Shown: positions 37,010 through 45,300 of the stretch, piece by piece
Layout: the number at the start of each line of letters is the position of its first letter
How positions within the stretch are numbered: the first letter of the stretch is position 1
Source of the DNA: Hymenobacter sp. BT559
Lineage (GTDB): Bacteria; Bacteroidota; Bacteroidia; Cytophagales; Hymenobacteraceae
Direction of reading: 5' to 3'
DNA: 64,000 bases
Assembly: GCF_016427535.1 (NCBI RefSeq)
Contig: NZ_JAELXV010000001.1
Coordinates: 620,001-684,000, forward strand
Made by a program: the position numbers and the translations under genes
Notes under the pieces: model-generated
Databases searched by the model: none
What the model saw: the letters and a program-made list of their open reading frames with translations, nothing else
What the model was told of the DNA's origin: nothing

Positions 37010-37801
37010 TTAAGCTTTTCCCAGCCGCGCCAGCAGCTCGGCTACCTGCTGCTCTAGGGTAGCTACGCGCTCATCGAGGCGGGCGGGCGTGTGTAGGTGC
37101 GTGGTGAAGACACCTTGCACCTCCCATATTTCCAGAGCTTGGGTTAGGTCTAGCTCCTGGGGGCTGTAGTCGGCGTTGTCGGCGCGGAGCTGGAGGCGCT
37201 GGCCTTCGTTTAGTAGGCCAGCCACGCGGCGCACCAAGATTTTGCCGGGCGTCACGAACACGTAGATGCGGCCTACCTGCACGCTGGGCTGGGTAGGAGC
37301 TACACGGCTGCACAGCACGGTGTCTTTGTGGCGCAGGCCCTGGCGCTTGGGTAACTGCATTTCGGCCCCGCGTATTTCGAAGGCCCGGGTGGGGCCGCTG
37401 AGCTGGTGCGGCAGCTTGAGCCACGGTAGGGTGGCGAGGTAGCTGGGGTCGTGGTGCCGCACGATGTATTCGGGGGCCCGGCTGCCTAGTACCAAGGGGG
37501 TTACATCAGCTGGCAGACTAGCCGCCGGTGCTGGGCTCGGTGGAGCTACCGGCGCTCCGTTTTCCTTGAAAATATCGAAGTGGTACAGTTCATTTACCGT
37601 CAGCTCTTTTGTAAGTAGCAAGTCTACAGACAAGCCAAAATGCTGAGCAATTTGAATGAGCGTCTCCATTTTCGGCTCTGAGCGGCCTTCCTCATACGCC
37701 CCCACGCTAGGCCGAGCCAGGCCGAATAATTCAGCAAAAGCGGCCTGGCTCAGCTTTTTAACGGTGCGCAGCTTGCGAATATTCTTGCCAACGTGGGACA
37801 T
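37010..37801 (-). CDS. XRE-family transcriptional regulator with degenerate S24/LexA-like domain and C-terminal coiled coil
   Basis: 263 residues from the ATG at 37801; the frame runs further upstream, but that part lies in the divergent promoter gap. Residues 1-65 are a Cro/C1 HTH (NIRKLRTVKKLSQAAFAELFGLARPSVGAYEEG). Residues about 135-235 resemble the S24 signal-peptidase-like fold of LexA and CI repressors (VGRIYVFVTPGKILVRRVAG, LQLRADNADYSP), but the usual GDSM Ser is replaced in GAEM and the Lys of VKRV is Arg, so self-cleavage is unlikely. A short coiled coil ends the protein (RVATLEQQVAELLARLG). It diverges from the envelope operon and is the obvious candidate to control it. Confidence 0.8.
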   Translation of the reverse strand: MSHVGKNIRKLRTVKKLSQAAFAELFGLARPSVGAYEEGRSEPKMETLIQIAQHFGLSVDLLLTKELTVNELYHFDIFKENGAPVAPPSPAPAASLPADVTPLVLGSRAPEYIVRHHDPSYLATLPWLKLPHQLSGPTRAFEIRGAEMQLPKRQGLRHKDTVLCSRVAPTQPSVQVGRIYVFVTPGKILVRRVAGLLNEGQRLQLRADNADYSPQELDLTQALEIWEVQGVFTTHLHTPARLDERVATLEQQVAELLARLGKA

Positions 37802-37971
37802 GTTAGGAAAATATATTGTGCTCAAAGAACGAGCAATTAAAAAACCTTGCGTAAGATTGTGGCGTAAAAATACCACCAGCATCAAAACGAGGGGCTGCTT
37901 AGTGGCTATTTTTTTGAGCAGGCACACCTAGGGCGATGCTACGGCCTGCCTATACATTTACCGCCGAGCCT

Positions 37972-38394
37972 ATGAACCAAACATACTTTCTTAAAATCAA
38001 GGCCTACTTGCTAGAGCTGGGCTTTGACATTTGCCACGCCGACGAGCCGGAAAACCTGCTGGTAGTCGATAAGCCCGAGCTGGGTATTCGCAACCTTGTT
38101 ATCGGCTGCGGCGACCCGCTGCTGATACTGGAGCAGTACCTGCTAGAGCTGCCCGAGCCCTCGGAGGCCATCTACCGGCAGCTGCTGCAAAAAAACCGCG
38201 ACATCATCCACGGCGCCTTTGCCCTCGACGACACCGGTCGCCGCCTCATCTTCCGCGATACGCTCCAAATCGACACCCTCGACCTCGCCGAACTCGAAGC
38301 CTGCGTGAACTCCCTAGGGTTGCTGCTCAGTGAGTTTGCCGATGAGCTGATTCAGTTTTCTAAACCTTCACCGCCAACCACTTCCGCATCATGA
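37972..38394 (+). CDS. YbjN-like / secretion-chaperone-fold small protein
   Basis: 140 residues from the ATG at 37972 (NQTYFLKIKAYLLELGFDI); an upstream in-frame start at 37936 would add 12 unlikely residues. Alternating helices and strands (ENLLVVDKPELGIRNLVIGC, GRRLIFRDTLQIDTLDLAE) and the acidic character are like the YbjN/CesT-type chaperone fold that accompanies PspA genes in many bacteria. Its stop overlaps the PspA start (ATGA, 38391-38394), so it is made together with PspA. Cytoplasmic; a role as partner or chaperone of PspA is inferred from context. The fold assignment is by resemblance only. Confidence 0.6.
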   Translation: MNQTYFLKIKAYLLELGFDICHADEPENLLVVDKPELGIRNLVIGCGDPLLILEQYLLELPEPSEAIYRQLLQKNRDIIHGAFALDDTGRRLIFRDTLQIDTLDLAELEACVNSLGLLLSEFADELIQFSKPSPPTTSAS

Positions 38395-39098
38395 ACATTC
38401 TGAACCGTCTTTTCAAAATCGGGCAGTCGGAGGCCCACGCCGCTGTCAATCAGCTCGAAGACCCCATCAAGCTCACCGAGCAAGGCCTGCGCGACCTGCG
38501 CCAGGACCTCGACAAAGCCCTGCACGGCCTGGCCGAAGTGAAGGCCATGGCCATCCGCACCCGCAATGAGGCCGAAGGCTATCGCACTAAAGCCGCCGAC
38601 TACGAAACCAAGGCTGTACTTTTGCTCCAACGCGCCCACAAAGGCGACCTAGATGCCGCCGAGGCCGACCGCCTCGCTACTGAGGCCCTGCTCAAAAAAG
38701 CCGAAAACGAAGCCCACGCTACCCGCTCGGCCCAGGAGCAGGCCAAGTTTGAGCAGTCGGCTGCCCAACTCGACCAGAGTGTACAGACGCTAAAAAGCAC
38801 CATCAGCCAGTGGGAAAACGAGCTGAAAACCCTGAAAGCCCGCGTGACGGTGAGCACCGCCACCGCCACCATCAACAAGCAACTGGCCCAACTCGACTCG
38901 TCGGGCACGGTGGCGCTGCTTGAGCGCATGAAGGAAAAAGTAGCGGCGCAGGAGGCGCTAGGAGAAGCCTACGGTGAGATTGCGCAGGAAAGTAAAAGCA
39001 TCGACGCTGAGATTAATAAGGCCATCGGCCGGGCCGGGGTTGGCAAAGCGGGGGAGGAGCTAGAGGCGCTAAAGGCGAAGCTGGGGCTGGCGGAATAA
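38391..39098 (+). CDS. PspA/IM30 family membrane-stress protein
   Basis: 235 residues, almost wholly helical coiled coil. The start NILNRLFKIGQSEAHAAVNQLEDPIKLTEQGL matches the PspA/IM30/Vipp1 pattern of a short amphipathic helix followed by the DP-containing hairpin, and the central heptads (NELKTLKARVTVSTATATINKQL) are typical. These ESCRT-III-like proteins polymerise on inner membranes and limit leakage of the proton gradient. The N-terminal helix binds the membrane. It is the second gene of the operon with YbjN-like, OB-fold, flotillin and AAA+ ATPase genes, the arrangement seen for the E. coli YjfJ/YqiK-type sets rather than the pspABC operon. Confidence 0.92.
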   Translation: MNILNRLFKIGQSEAHAAVNQLEDPIKLTEQGLRDLRQDLDKALHGLAEVKAMAIRTRNEAEGYRTKAADYETKAVLLLQRAHKGDLDAAEADRLATEALLKKAENEAHATRSAQEQAKFEQSAAQLDQSVQTLKSTISQWENELKTLKARVTVSTATATINKQLAQLDSSGTVALLERMKEKVAAQEALGEAYGEIAQESKSIDAEINKAIGRAGVGKAGEELEALKAKLGLAE

Positions 39099-39104
39099 CG
39101 TGAG

Positions 39105-39210
39105 ACCCCACCCCCGGCCCCTCCCCTCCGGGAGAGGGGAGCCAACCGCGAGTAGACGTTCGCAAACGTCAGGCTCCCCTCTCCCGGAGGGGAGGGGCCG
39201 GGGGTGGGGT
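39105..39210. repeat. GC-rich inverted repeat, family A (intergenic copy)
   Basis: Arms 39105-39143 and 39171-39210 are near-perfect complements built on CCCCTCCCCTCCGGGAGAGG, with a small internal hairpin in the loop (around 39154-39170). It occupies most of the gap between the PspA and OB-fold genes. A second copy of the same family interrupts the AAA+ ATPase gene at 45723-45858; both share the loop-side sequence CGTCAGGCTCCCC. Confidence 0.85.
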
Positions 39211-39262
39211 AAATACGAACCACCTGTAATACAATCCGCACTCCACCGATAAACCCTCGCGT

Positions 39263-39889
39263 ATGACCGACCTGCTCCGCGCCGCCGTGCTGCCGCCCAA
39301 CCTGCCCGCGACCGGGCTTCTGGTGTTCGTGCTGCTGTATTGGCTCACGGTTATTGTGGGGCTACTTGATTTTAAGACAGTTGACCTGCAAGTAGATGTC
39401 CACGATGGCGCCCACCTGCACGGCCCCGATTCAGAGTGGCTCAATGGCGCGCTAGCGTTTTTTAACCTGGGCCGCATTCCGGTGATGGTGTTTCTCAGCT
39501 TCGTGGCCTTGCCGCTGTGGGTGGGTAGTATTCTGGCCAACTACTACACTGGCAATACTGCACTGCTGCCAGGGCTGCTGTACCTGTTGCCGCTGTTTGT
39601 TGGCAGCATCTTCCTGGCGAAGTTTCTCACGCTGCCTTTCGTGAAGCTTTTCACGGCCCTCGAAAAAGACCACGACGGCGGGGCCGTAGCCCTAGGTAAG
39701 GTGTGCACCGTGCTGCTGCCAGCCACTACCGAGCACCTAGGGCAAGCCTCGGTGCGCATCGACGGGGCCCCGCTCATGCTGAACGTGCGCGCTTTGAACG
39801 GCTCTATCGGCAAGGGCGAAACGGCTTTGGTGATTGATTACGATACCCAGCGCCGCTGCTACCTCATCGAAGCCTACGTTGCGCCGTAG
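39263..39889 (+). CDS. YqiJ-like inner-membrane OB-fold protein (flotillin partner)
   Basis: 208 residues, the length of E. coli YqiJ (209). Membrane segments at about 18-37, 70-90 and 103-124 (TGLLVFVLLYWLTVIVGLL, IPVMVFLSFVALPLWVGSIL, ALLPGLLYLLPLFVGSIFLA) are followed by a soluble OB-like beta-barrel (about 145-208, LGKVCTVLLPATTEHLGQASV). Members of this YqiJ/YuaF/NfeD-type group associate with flotillins at the membrane, and a flotillin gene follows 52 bases downstream. The gene is separated from PspA by the family A inverted repeat. Function: probably helps assemble flotillin microdomains; inferred from the family. Confidence 0.8.
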   Translation: MTDLLRAAVLPPNLPATGLLVFVLLYWLTVIVGLLDFKTVDLQVDVHDGAHLHGPDSEWLNGALAFFNLGRIPVMVFLSFVALPLWVGSILANYYTGNTALLPGLLYLLPLFVGSIFLAKFLTLPFVKLFTALEKDHDGGAVALGKVCTVLLPATTEHLGQASVRIDGAPLMLNVRALNGSIGKGETALVIDYDTQRRCYLIEAYVAP

Positions 39890-39941
39890 CTTTACCGTTC
39901 CATAAATCATAAGTCCTATTTCCAATTTCTACTTTCTTAGT

Positions 39942-42110
39942 ATGGTTGCGCAACTCTCCTGGGCCGTTTTAGTCGTGCTCGGCTTCTTACTTATTGGGTT
40001 CATTGCCATTGTGGCGCGCATGTACCAGAAGGCGGTGCAGGGCGAGGCCCTGGTGCGCACCGGCATGGGCGACACCAAGGTGTCCTTCTCCGGTATCCTC
40101 ATCGTGCCGGTGCTGCACAAGCTGGAGGTGATGGATATTAAGCTGAAAACCATCATTATTGCTCGCTCTGGTGCCGAAGGCCTGGTGTGCAAAGACAACC
40201 TGCGGGCCGACGTGAAAGTGAACTTCTTCGTGCGGGTCAATAAAACGCACGACGACGTAGTGAACGTAGCGCAGAGCATCGGCGCGCACCGCGCCTCCGA
40301 CCCCGCCGCCCTCGAAGCGCTATTCGATGCCAAGTTTTCGGAGGCGCTGAAAACCGTGGGAAAGCACTTTGATTTCATAGAATTATACAATTCGCGCGAG
40401 CAATTCAAGCAGGAAATTCTGCGCATTATCGGCACCGACCTCAACGGCTACGTGCTCGACGACTGCGCCATCGACTACCTAGAGCAAACCCCATTGGCTG
40501 CTCTCAACCAGGATAATATTCTGGATGCCGAAGGCATTAAGAAAATCATTTCGCTGACCTCGCAGCAGAAGATTCAGGCTAACCAAATTCAGCGCGACCA
40601 GCAGAAGACGATTAAAAAGCAGGACGTGGAAGCGCAGGAAACCATCTTGCAGCTTGAGAAGCAACTAGCTGAAAATCAAGAGAAGCAAAACCGCGAAATC
40701 GCTAGCATCCGGGCCCGCGAAGCCGCCGAAACCGAGAAGGTGCGCCAGGAGGAAAAGCTGAAAAGCGAGCGCGCCCGCATCGTAACGGAGGAGGAGGTGA
40801 AAATCGCAGAGCAAAACCGCGACCGGCAAATCCTGGTGGCTGAGCGTAACAAGCAGCGCACCGATGCTATCGAAACCGAGCGCGTGGCCCAAGCCCAGGC
40901 CCTCGAAGCCAACGAGCGCGAGCGCATCGTGGCCCTAGCTCAGATTGAAAAGGAAAAGGCGCTGGAAGAAGAGCGGAAGAACATTCAGGTGATTATCCGC
41001 GAGCGCATTACGGTAGAAAAAGCCACTGTACAGGAAGAGGAGCGTATCAAGGACACCCGCGCTCAGGCGCAGGCCGACCGCGAAAAGCTAGTGGCCCTCA
41101 CCGCCGCCCAGCAGAAAAACGAGGCTGCCACCATCGCCCTCGTTGGCACCGCCGACATGGAGCGCCAAGCCGCCGAGTTCCGCGCCAAGCAGGTGCTCAT
41201 TGATGCCGAGGGCGAGCGCGCCGCTGCCGACCACCGCGCCCAGGCCATGCGCGTCTTGGCCGAAGCTGAGGCCAGCAAAGCCGCTGCCGTTGGCCTCGCC
41301 GAAGCCCAGGTGATGCAGGCCAAGGCCACCGCCCGCCAGAAGGAAGGCGAAACCCAGGCCAATGTGCTGCAACTCACCGCTACGGCCGAGGCCCAAGCCA
41401 TTCAGGCCAAAGCCGCTGCCCAGGCAGAAGCCGACGAGAAAATCGGCATCGTGGCCGCTAAAGTCAACCGCGAAAAAGGCCTCGCCGAAGCTGGCGTAGT
41501 AGAAGCCCGCGCCGCCGCCGACCAAAAGCGCGGCCTAGCCGAAGCTGCCGTGAACGAACAGAAGTTCACGGTCGAAGCCAAGGGTATCGAAGCCAAGGCC
41601 GACGCCATGAAAAAGCTCGATGGCGTGGGCAAAGACCACGAGGAATTCAAGCTGCGCTTGGACAAAGAAAAGTCGGTGGAACTGGCTCAAATCAGCATTC
41701 AGAAAGATATCGCGGCCTCGCAGGCCGACGTTATCGGCTCGGCCCTGAAAGCCGCCAAAATCGACATCGTGGGCGGCGAGACTATGTTCTTCGACCAGAT
41801 TATCGGCTCCATCACAAAGGGCAAAGCTCTCGACCGCACCGTTCACAACAGCGAGGTGCTGAGCACGGTGAAAGACACCTTCTTCGGCCACGACGGGGGC
41901 GGCGATTTCAAAGCCAACCTGCGCAAGTTCGTCAACCAGTTTGGTGTGAGCAGCGAGGAAATGCGCAACCTAAGCGTATCGGCGCTGCTGCTGCAACTGA
42001 TGAACAAGGCGAGCGATGAGAAGACGCGTAGCACGATTTCGCAGCTGTCGAGCACGGCCGCGGCGCTCGGGATAGGGGATAAGCTGGTGAAGACGATTGA
42101 TTTGAAGTAG
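39942..42110 (+). CDS. Flotillin/SPFH family protein (YqiK-like)
   Basis: 722 residues, longer than E. coli YqiK (553). One N-terminal membrane helix (about 7-27), then the SPFH/band-7 domain (about 35-205, VPVLHKLEVMDIKLKTIII, GLVCKDNLRADVKVNFFVRV) and a long Ala/Glu/Lys-rich coiled coil (about 215-610). The tail (about 625-722) is a conserved-looking globular end with GSITKGKALDRTVHN. Flotillins form large membrane scaffolds linked to fluidity and stress. Gene order with the YqiJ-like gene before it supports the assignment. It is followed by the family B inverted repeat, not by a clear terminator, so the next gene may still be in the operon. Confidence 0.9.
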   Translation: MVAQLSWAVLVVLGFLLIGFIAIVARMYQKAVQGEALVRTGMGDTKVSFSGILIVPVLHKLEVMDIKLKTIIIARSGAEGLVCKDNLRADVKVNFFVRVNKTHDDVVNVAQSIGAHRASDPAALEALFDAKFSEALKTVGKHFDFIELYNSREQFKQEILRIIGTDLNGYVLDDCAIDYLEQTPLAALNQDNILDAEGIKKIISLTSQQKIQANQIQRDQQKTIKKQDVEAQETILQLEKQLAENQEKQNREIASIRAREAAETEKVRQEEKLKSERARIVTEEEVKIAEQNRDRQILVAERNKQRTDAIETERVAQAQALEANERERIVALAQIEKEKALEEERKNIQVIIRERITVEKATVQEEERIKDTRAQAQADREKLVALTAAQQKNEAATIALVGTADMERQAAEFRAKQVLIDAEGERAAADHRAQAMRVLAEAEASKAAAVGLAEAQVMQAKATARQKEGETQANVLQLTATAEAQAIQAKAAAQAEADEKIGIVAAKVNREKGLAEAGVVEARAAADQKRGLAEAAVNEQKFTVEAKGIEAKADAMKKLDGVGKDHEEFKLRLDKEKSVELAQISIQKDIAASQADVIGSALKAAKIDIVGGETMFFDQIIGSITKGKALDRTVHNSEVLSTVKDTFFGHDGGGDFKANLRKFVNQFGVSSEEMRNLSVSALLLQLMNKASDEKTRSTISQLSSTAAALGIGDKLVKTIDLK

Positions 42111-42143
42111 GTTCCCCGGCTGGAGGACGCCCCCACGCGTAGT

Positions 42144-42295
42144 GCCTCACCCCTAGCCCCTCTCCGAAAAGGAGAGGGGAACTAGCCCTAGTTTTAGTCC
42201 GCATTATCTATTCTATTTTACACCCACTAGTTGGCTAGCAGTAGAACTAGTAGCTAGTCCCCCTCTCCTTTTCGGAGAGGGGCTAGGGGTGAGGC
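42144..42295. repeat. GC-rich inverted repeat, family B
   Basis: Arms 42144-42185 and 42254-42295 are near-perfect complements built on CCCCTCTCCGAAAAGGAGAG, around an AT-rich loop of about 68 bases. Related in style but not identical to family A. It fills the gap between the flotillin and the giant ATPase gene and would form a strong hairpin in their shared transcript. Confidence 0.8.
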
Positions 42296-42304
42296 GACTA
42301 CGTC

Positions 42305-45300
42305 ATGGAACCAACTCCCCAACTCGAAGGCGGCACCTACGAAATATTACGCGCGCGCCTGCAAGCCAGCGCCACCGACCTCCAAGGCCGCCTCGATAAG
42401 CTAAATACGGAGCGCAAAGCCGTGTTCGGGGCTATCGATACGCACTTGCTCGGCACCGGCCGCCTCACCACCGTCAACAACTGCGTGCCATGGGACATGG
42501 TGGCGGTGGGCCGCCGGTTTATCTTCGGCTTCAACGTCGTGATTGGTCTTAAGACCGAGACGGAGCTGGCCGACGTGTTTGGGGTGTACCAGTACGAAAA
42601 CCGCGAGTTTCAGCCCCTAGGGCTCGAAATGCTGACTAACCCGCAGTTTCTGGAGGAGTTTCGCAACCTGTACCGCTACTACAAAAACACGCAGTTTGTG
42701 AAGTTTGCGGTGCGGGGGCCGCACCTGTTCATGGTGTTTCGGGTGGGCAAAAGCGCCAGCGACATCAAGACTTTTAAGTGGCTGCTAGACGAGGAAAACG
42801 ACTCGCTGAGCTACCTCGACAACCGCAGCGACCACGAGTACACCTACCCGCCGCAGCAGGAGTTTGTGTGGAAGCGGGCCACCCGCGACATGCAGGTGCC
42901 GGGCAAATACCCGCACATCAGCATCGAGGACAAGGTTTTTGTCGAAACCATCGGCGGCGACCTCACCATCAAGGTCGAGAACAACACCGAAAGCGGCCGC
43001 GGTATCTTGGCCGAGCCAGTGGCCGACAAAGACCAGTCGCTCGACGATTCGGAAATCCACTACGCGGTGCTGGATAACCTGATTCTGCTGAAAATCAAGC
43101 CCTACCAGGAGCCCGACTACCGCTACTTCCTCTTCAATACCAAGCTGCGCACCGCCCAGCGCCTCGACGCCCTGGCCGAAGCCTGCGTGCTGCTGCCCGA
43201 CAGCCAGGGCCTGATTTTCCCGCACGGCTTCTACCTGCAAACGGGTGCCAGCAAGCTCTTCGACAACGGCCTGCGCAATATGCAGTTTGAGAAGCGCTTG
43301 GCCTCGCCCAACGGCGAGGATTTTCTGTATGTTTTCTACAACCGTGAGGACGGCACCTACCTGCTGCTCTCGTACAACCTCATTGCGCAGCGCGTCGATA
43401 ACCCCATCATCTGCCACGGCTACGCGCTGTTTGAGGACGGGGAATTATGCTATTTCCGGGCCGATGAAGAGCCCAAAAAGCACCACACGGTGCAAATCTG
43501 GCAGACGCCCTACGTGGCCCCCGACTATGAGCTGCCCGTCACCCAAGATTCGGCCCTCTACAAGCTCGGCAACAAGGAGATAGTGCGGGCGATGGCCGAG
43601 GTGCAGGAAGTGCTGACGCTGGTGGGCAAGGAGGACAGCTACGCCGGCCTCTACCTCGACCTCATCAAGCGCACGACCACCCTGGCCGATGCCTACCACT
43701 GGCTGCGCGACCCCGCCGCCCAGGCGCTGGCCGAGCCGCTCGTGGCCATTCAGGAGACGGCTACGGCCGCCGTGGATGAGTTTGATAAAGTGCGTGCTAT
43801 TCGCAAGAGCACGGCCGAAACCGTGCAGCGCGTGCTGGGCCAGGCTGACGAGCTGCGCGCCCGTATCGCCCGCATGCCCGACGCGACGGAGGTCAACGAC
43901 TACGTGCGCCTGCTGGCCGAGCTGCGCGCCACGCGGGGCGAGGTGATTTCGCTGAAAGAGCTGCGCTACGTAGACCTGCCGGCCGTGGAAAAAGCCGCCG
44001 CCGACCTCACCGACGTGAGCAAGCAGGTGGCCGGCCAAACCGTGGAGTTTTTGCTGCGGCCCGACGCCCTGAAACCCTATGCCGCCCGCGTGCAAGCCAT
44101 TGCCGACAGCGTGGAGAAAGTGCAAAAAGTAAGCGAGGCCAACGAGCGCGAAAAGGAAGCCAATGCCGTATCAAGCGAGCTGGAATTGTTGATTGAGGTG
44201 GTGGGCAACTTGCCGATGGACGACCCCACGCAAACCACGCGCATTATTGACAGTATTTCCACCATTTACGCGGGTTTCAACCAGATACGGGCGGCCCTGA
44301 AGCGGCGGCGGCAGGCGCTGGCCGGCACCGAGGCCCAGGCCGAATTCACGGCCCAGCTCAAGCTGCTGGAGCAGGCCTTGGTCAACTACCTCGACCTCAG
44401 CGATACGCCCGCCAAGTGCGACGAATACAGCACCAAGCTGCTCGTGCAGCTAGAAGAGCTGGAAGGCAAATTCCCCGATTTTGACCAGTTTTTAACTCAA
44501 CTTGCGGAGCGCCGCGAAACGGTGTACGAGGCGTTTGAGTCGCGCAAGGTGAGCCTGGTGGCGGCGCGCAACCAGCGCGCTTCGGCCCTGGCGCAGTCGG
44601 CCGAGCGCATTATCAAGGCGGTGCAAAATCGCCTAGGTCGCCTCGAAACGCTGGCCGACATCAACGGCTATTTCGCCGCTGATATGCTGGTGGAGAAGGT
44701 GCGTCAAACCGTGCAAAACCTGCTCGACCTAGGCGATACCGTGAAGGCCGACGAGCTGCAAAGCCGCCTCAAAACGGTGAAGGAAGATGCCGTGCGCCAG
44801 CTCAAGGACCGCGCCGAGCTATTCACGGACGGCGGGCAGGCGCTGAAATTCGGCTCCTACGCCTTCACCGTCAACACCCAGCCGCTGGACCTCACCATCG
44901 TGCTGCGCGACGGCGAGCTGCACTACCATCTCACGGGCACCAATTTCTTCCAGAAGCTCACCGACCCGGCCGTGCTCGGCGCCCGCCCGGTGTGGGACCA
45001 GGCGGTGGCCTCCGAAAACCCCGACGTGTACCGCGCCGAGTACTTGGCTTGGTTGGTACTGCAAGCCGCCGAACACCCTAGGGCCGCCCAGGCCGATGCG
45101 CCTGCCGTGCTCAGCATCGAGGAGCTAGCCAAGCTAACCTCCGAAGAGCTAACGACCTACGTGCAGCACTTTATGGCCTCGCGCTACGCCGAGGGCTACC
45201 TCAAAGGCGTGCACGATGCCGACGCCGCCCTGCTGCTCGGGGCGCTGGTGCGCCTCACCCGCACCGCCGACCTGCTGCGCTACCCCGCCACGGTGCGGGC

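Noticed and set aside
40665..41665. Several long minus-strand open frames over the flotillin gene
   Set aside because: They are shadows of the repetitive Ala/Glu/Lys coding sequence on the plus strand, with low-complexity Ala/Ser/Gly content.
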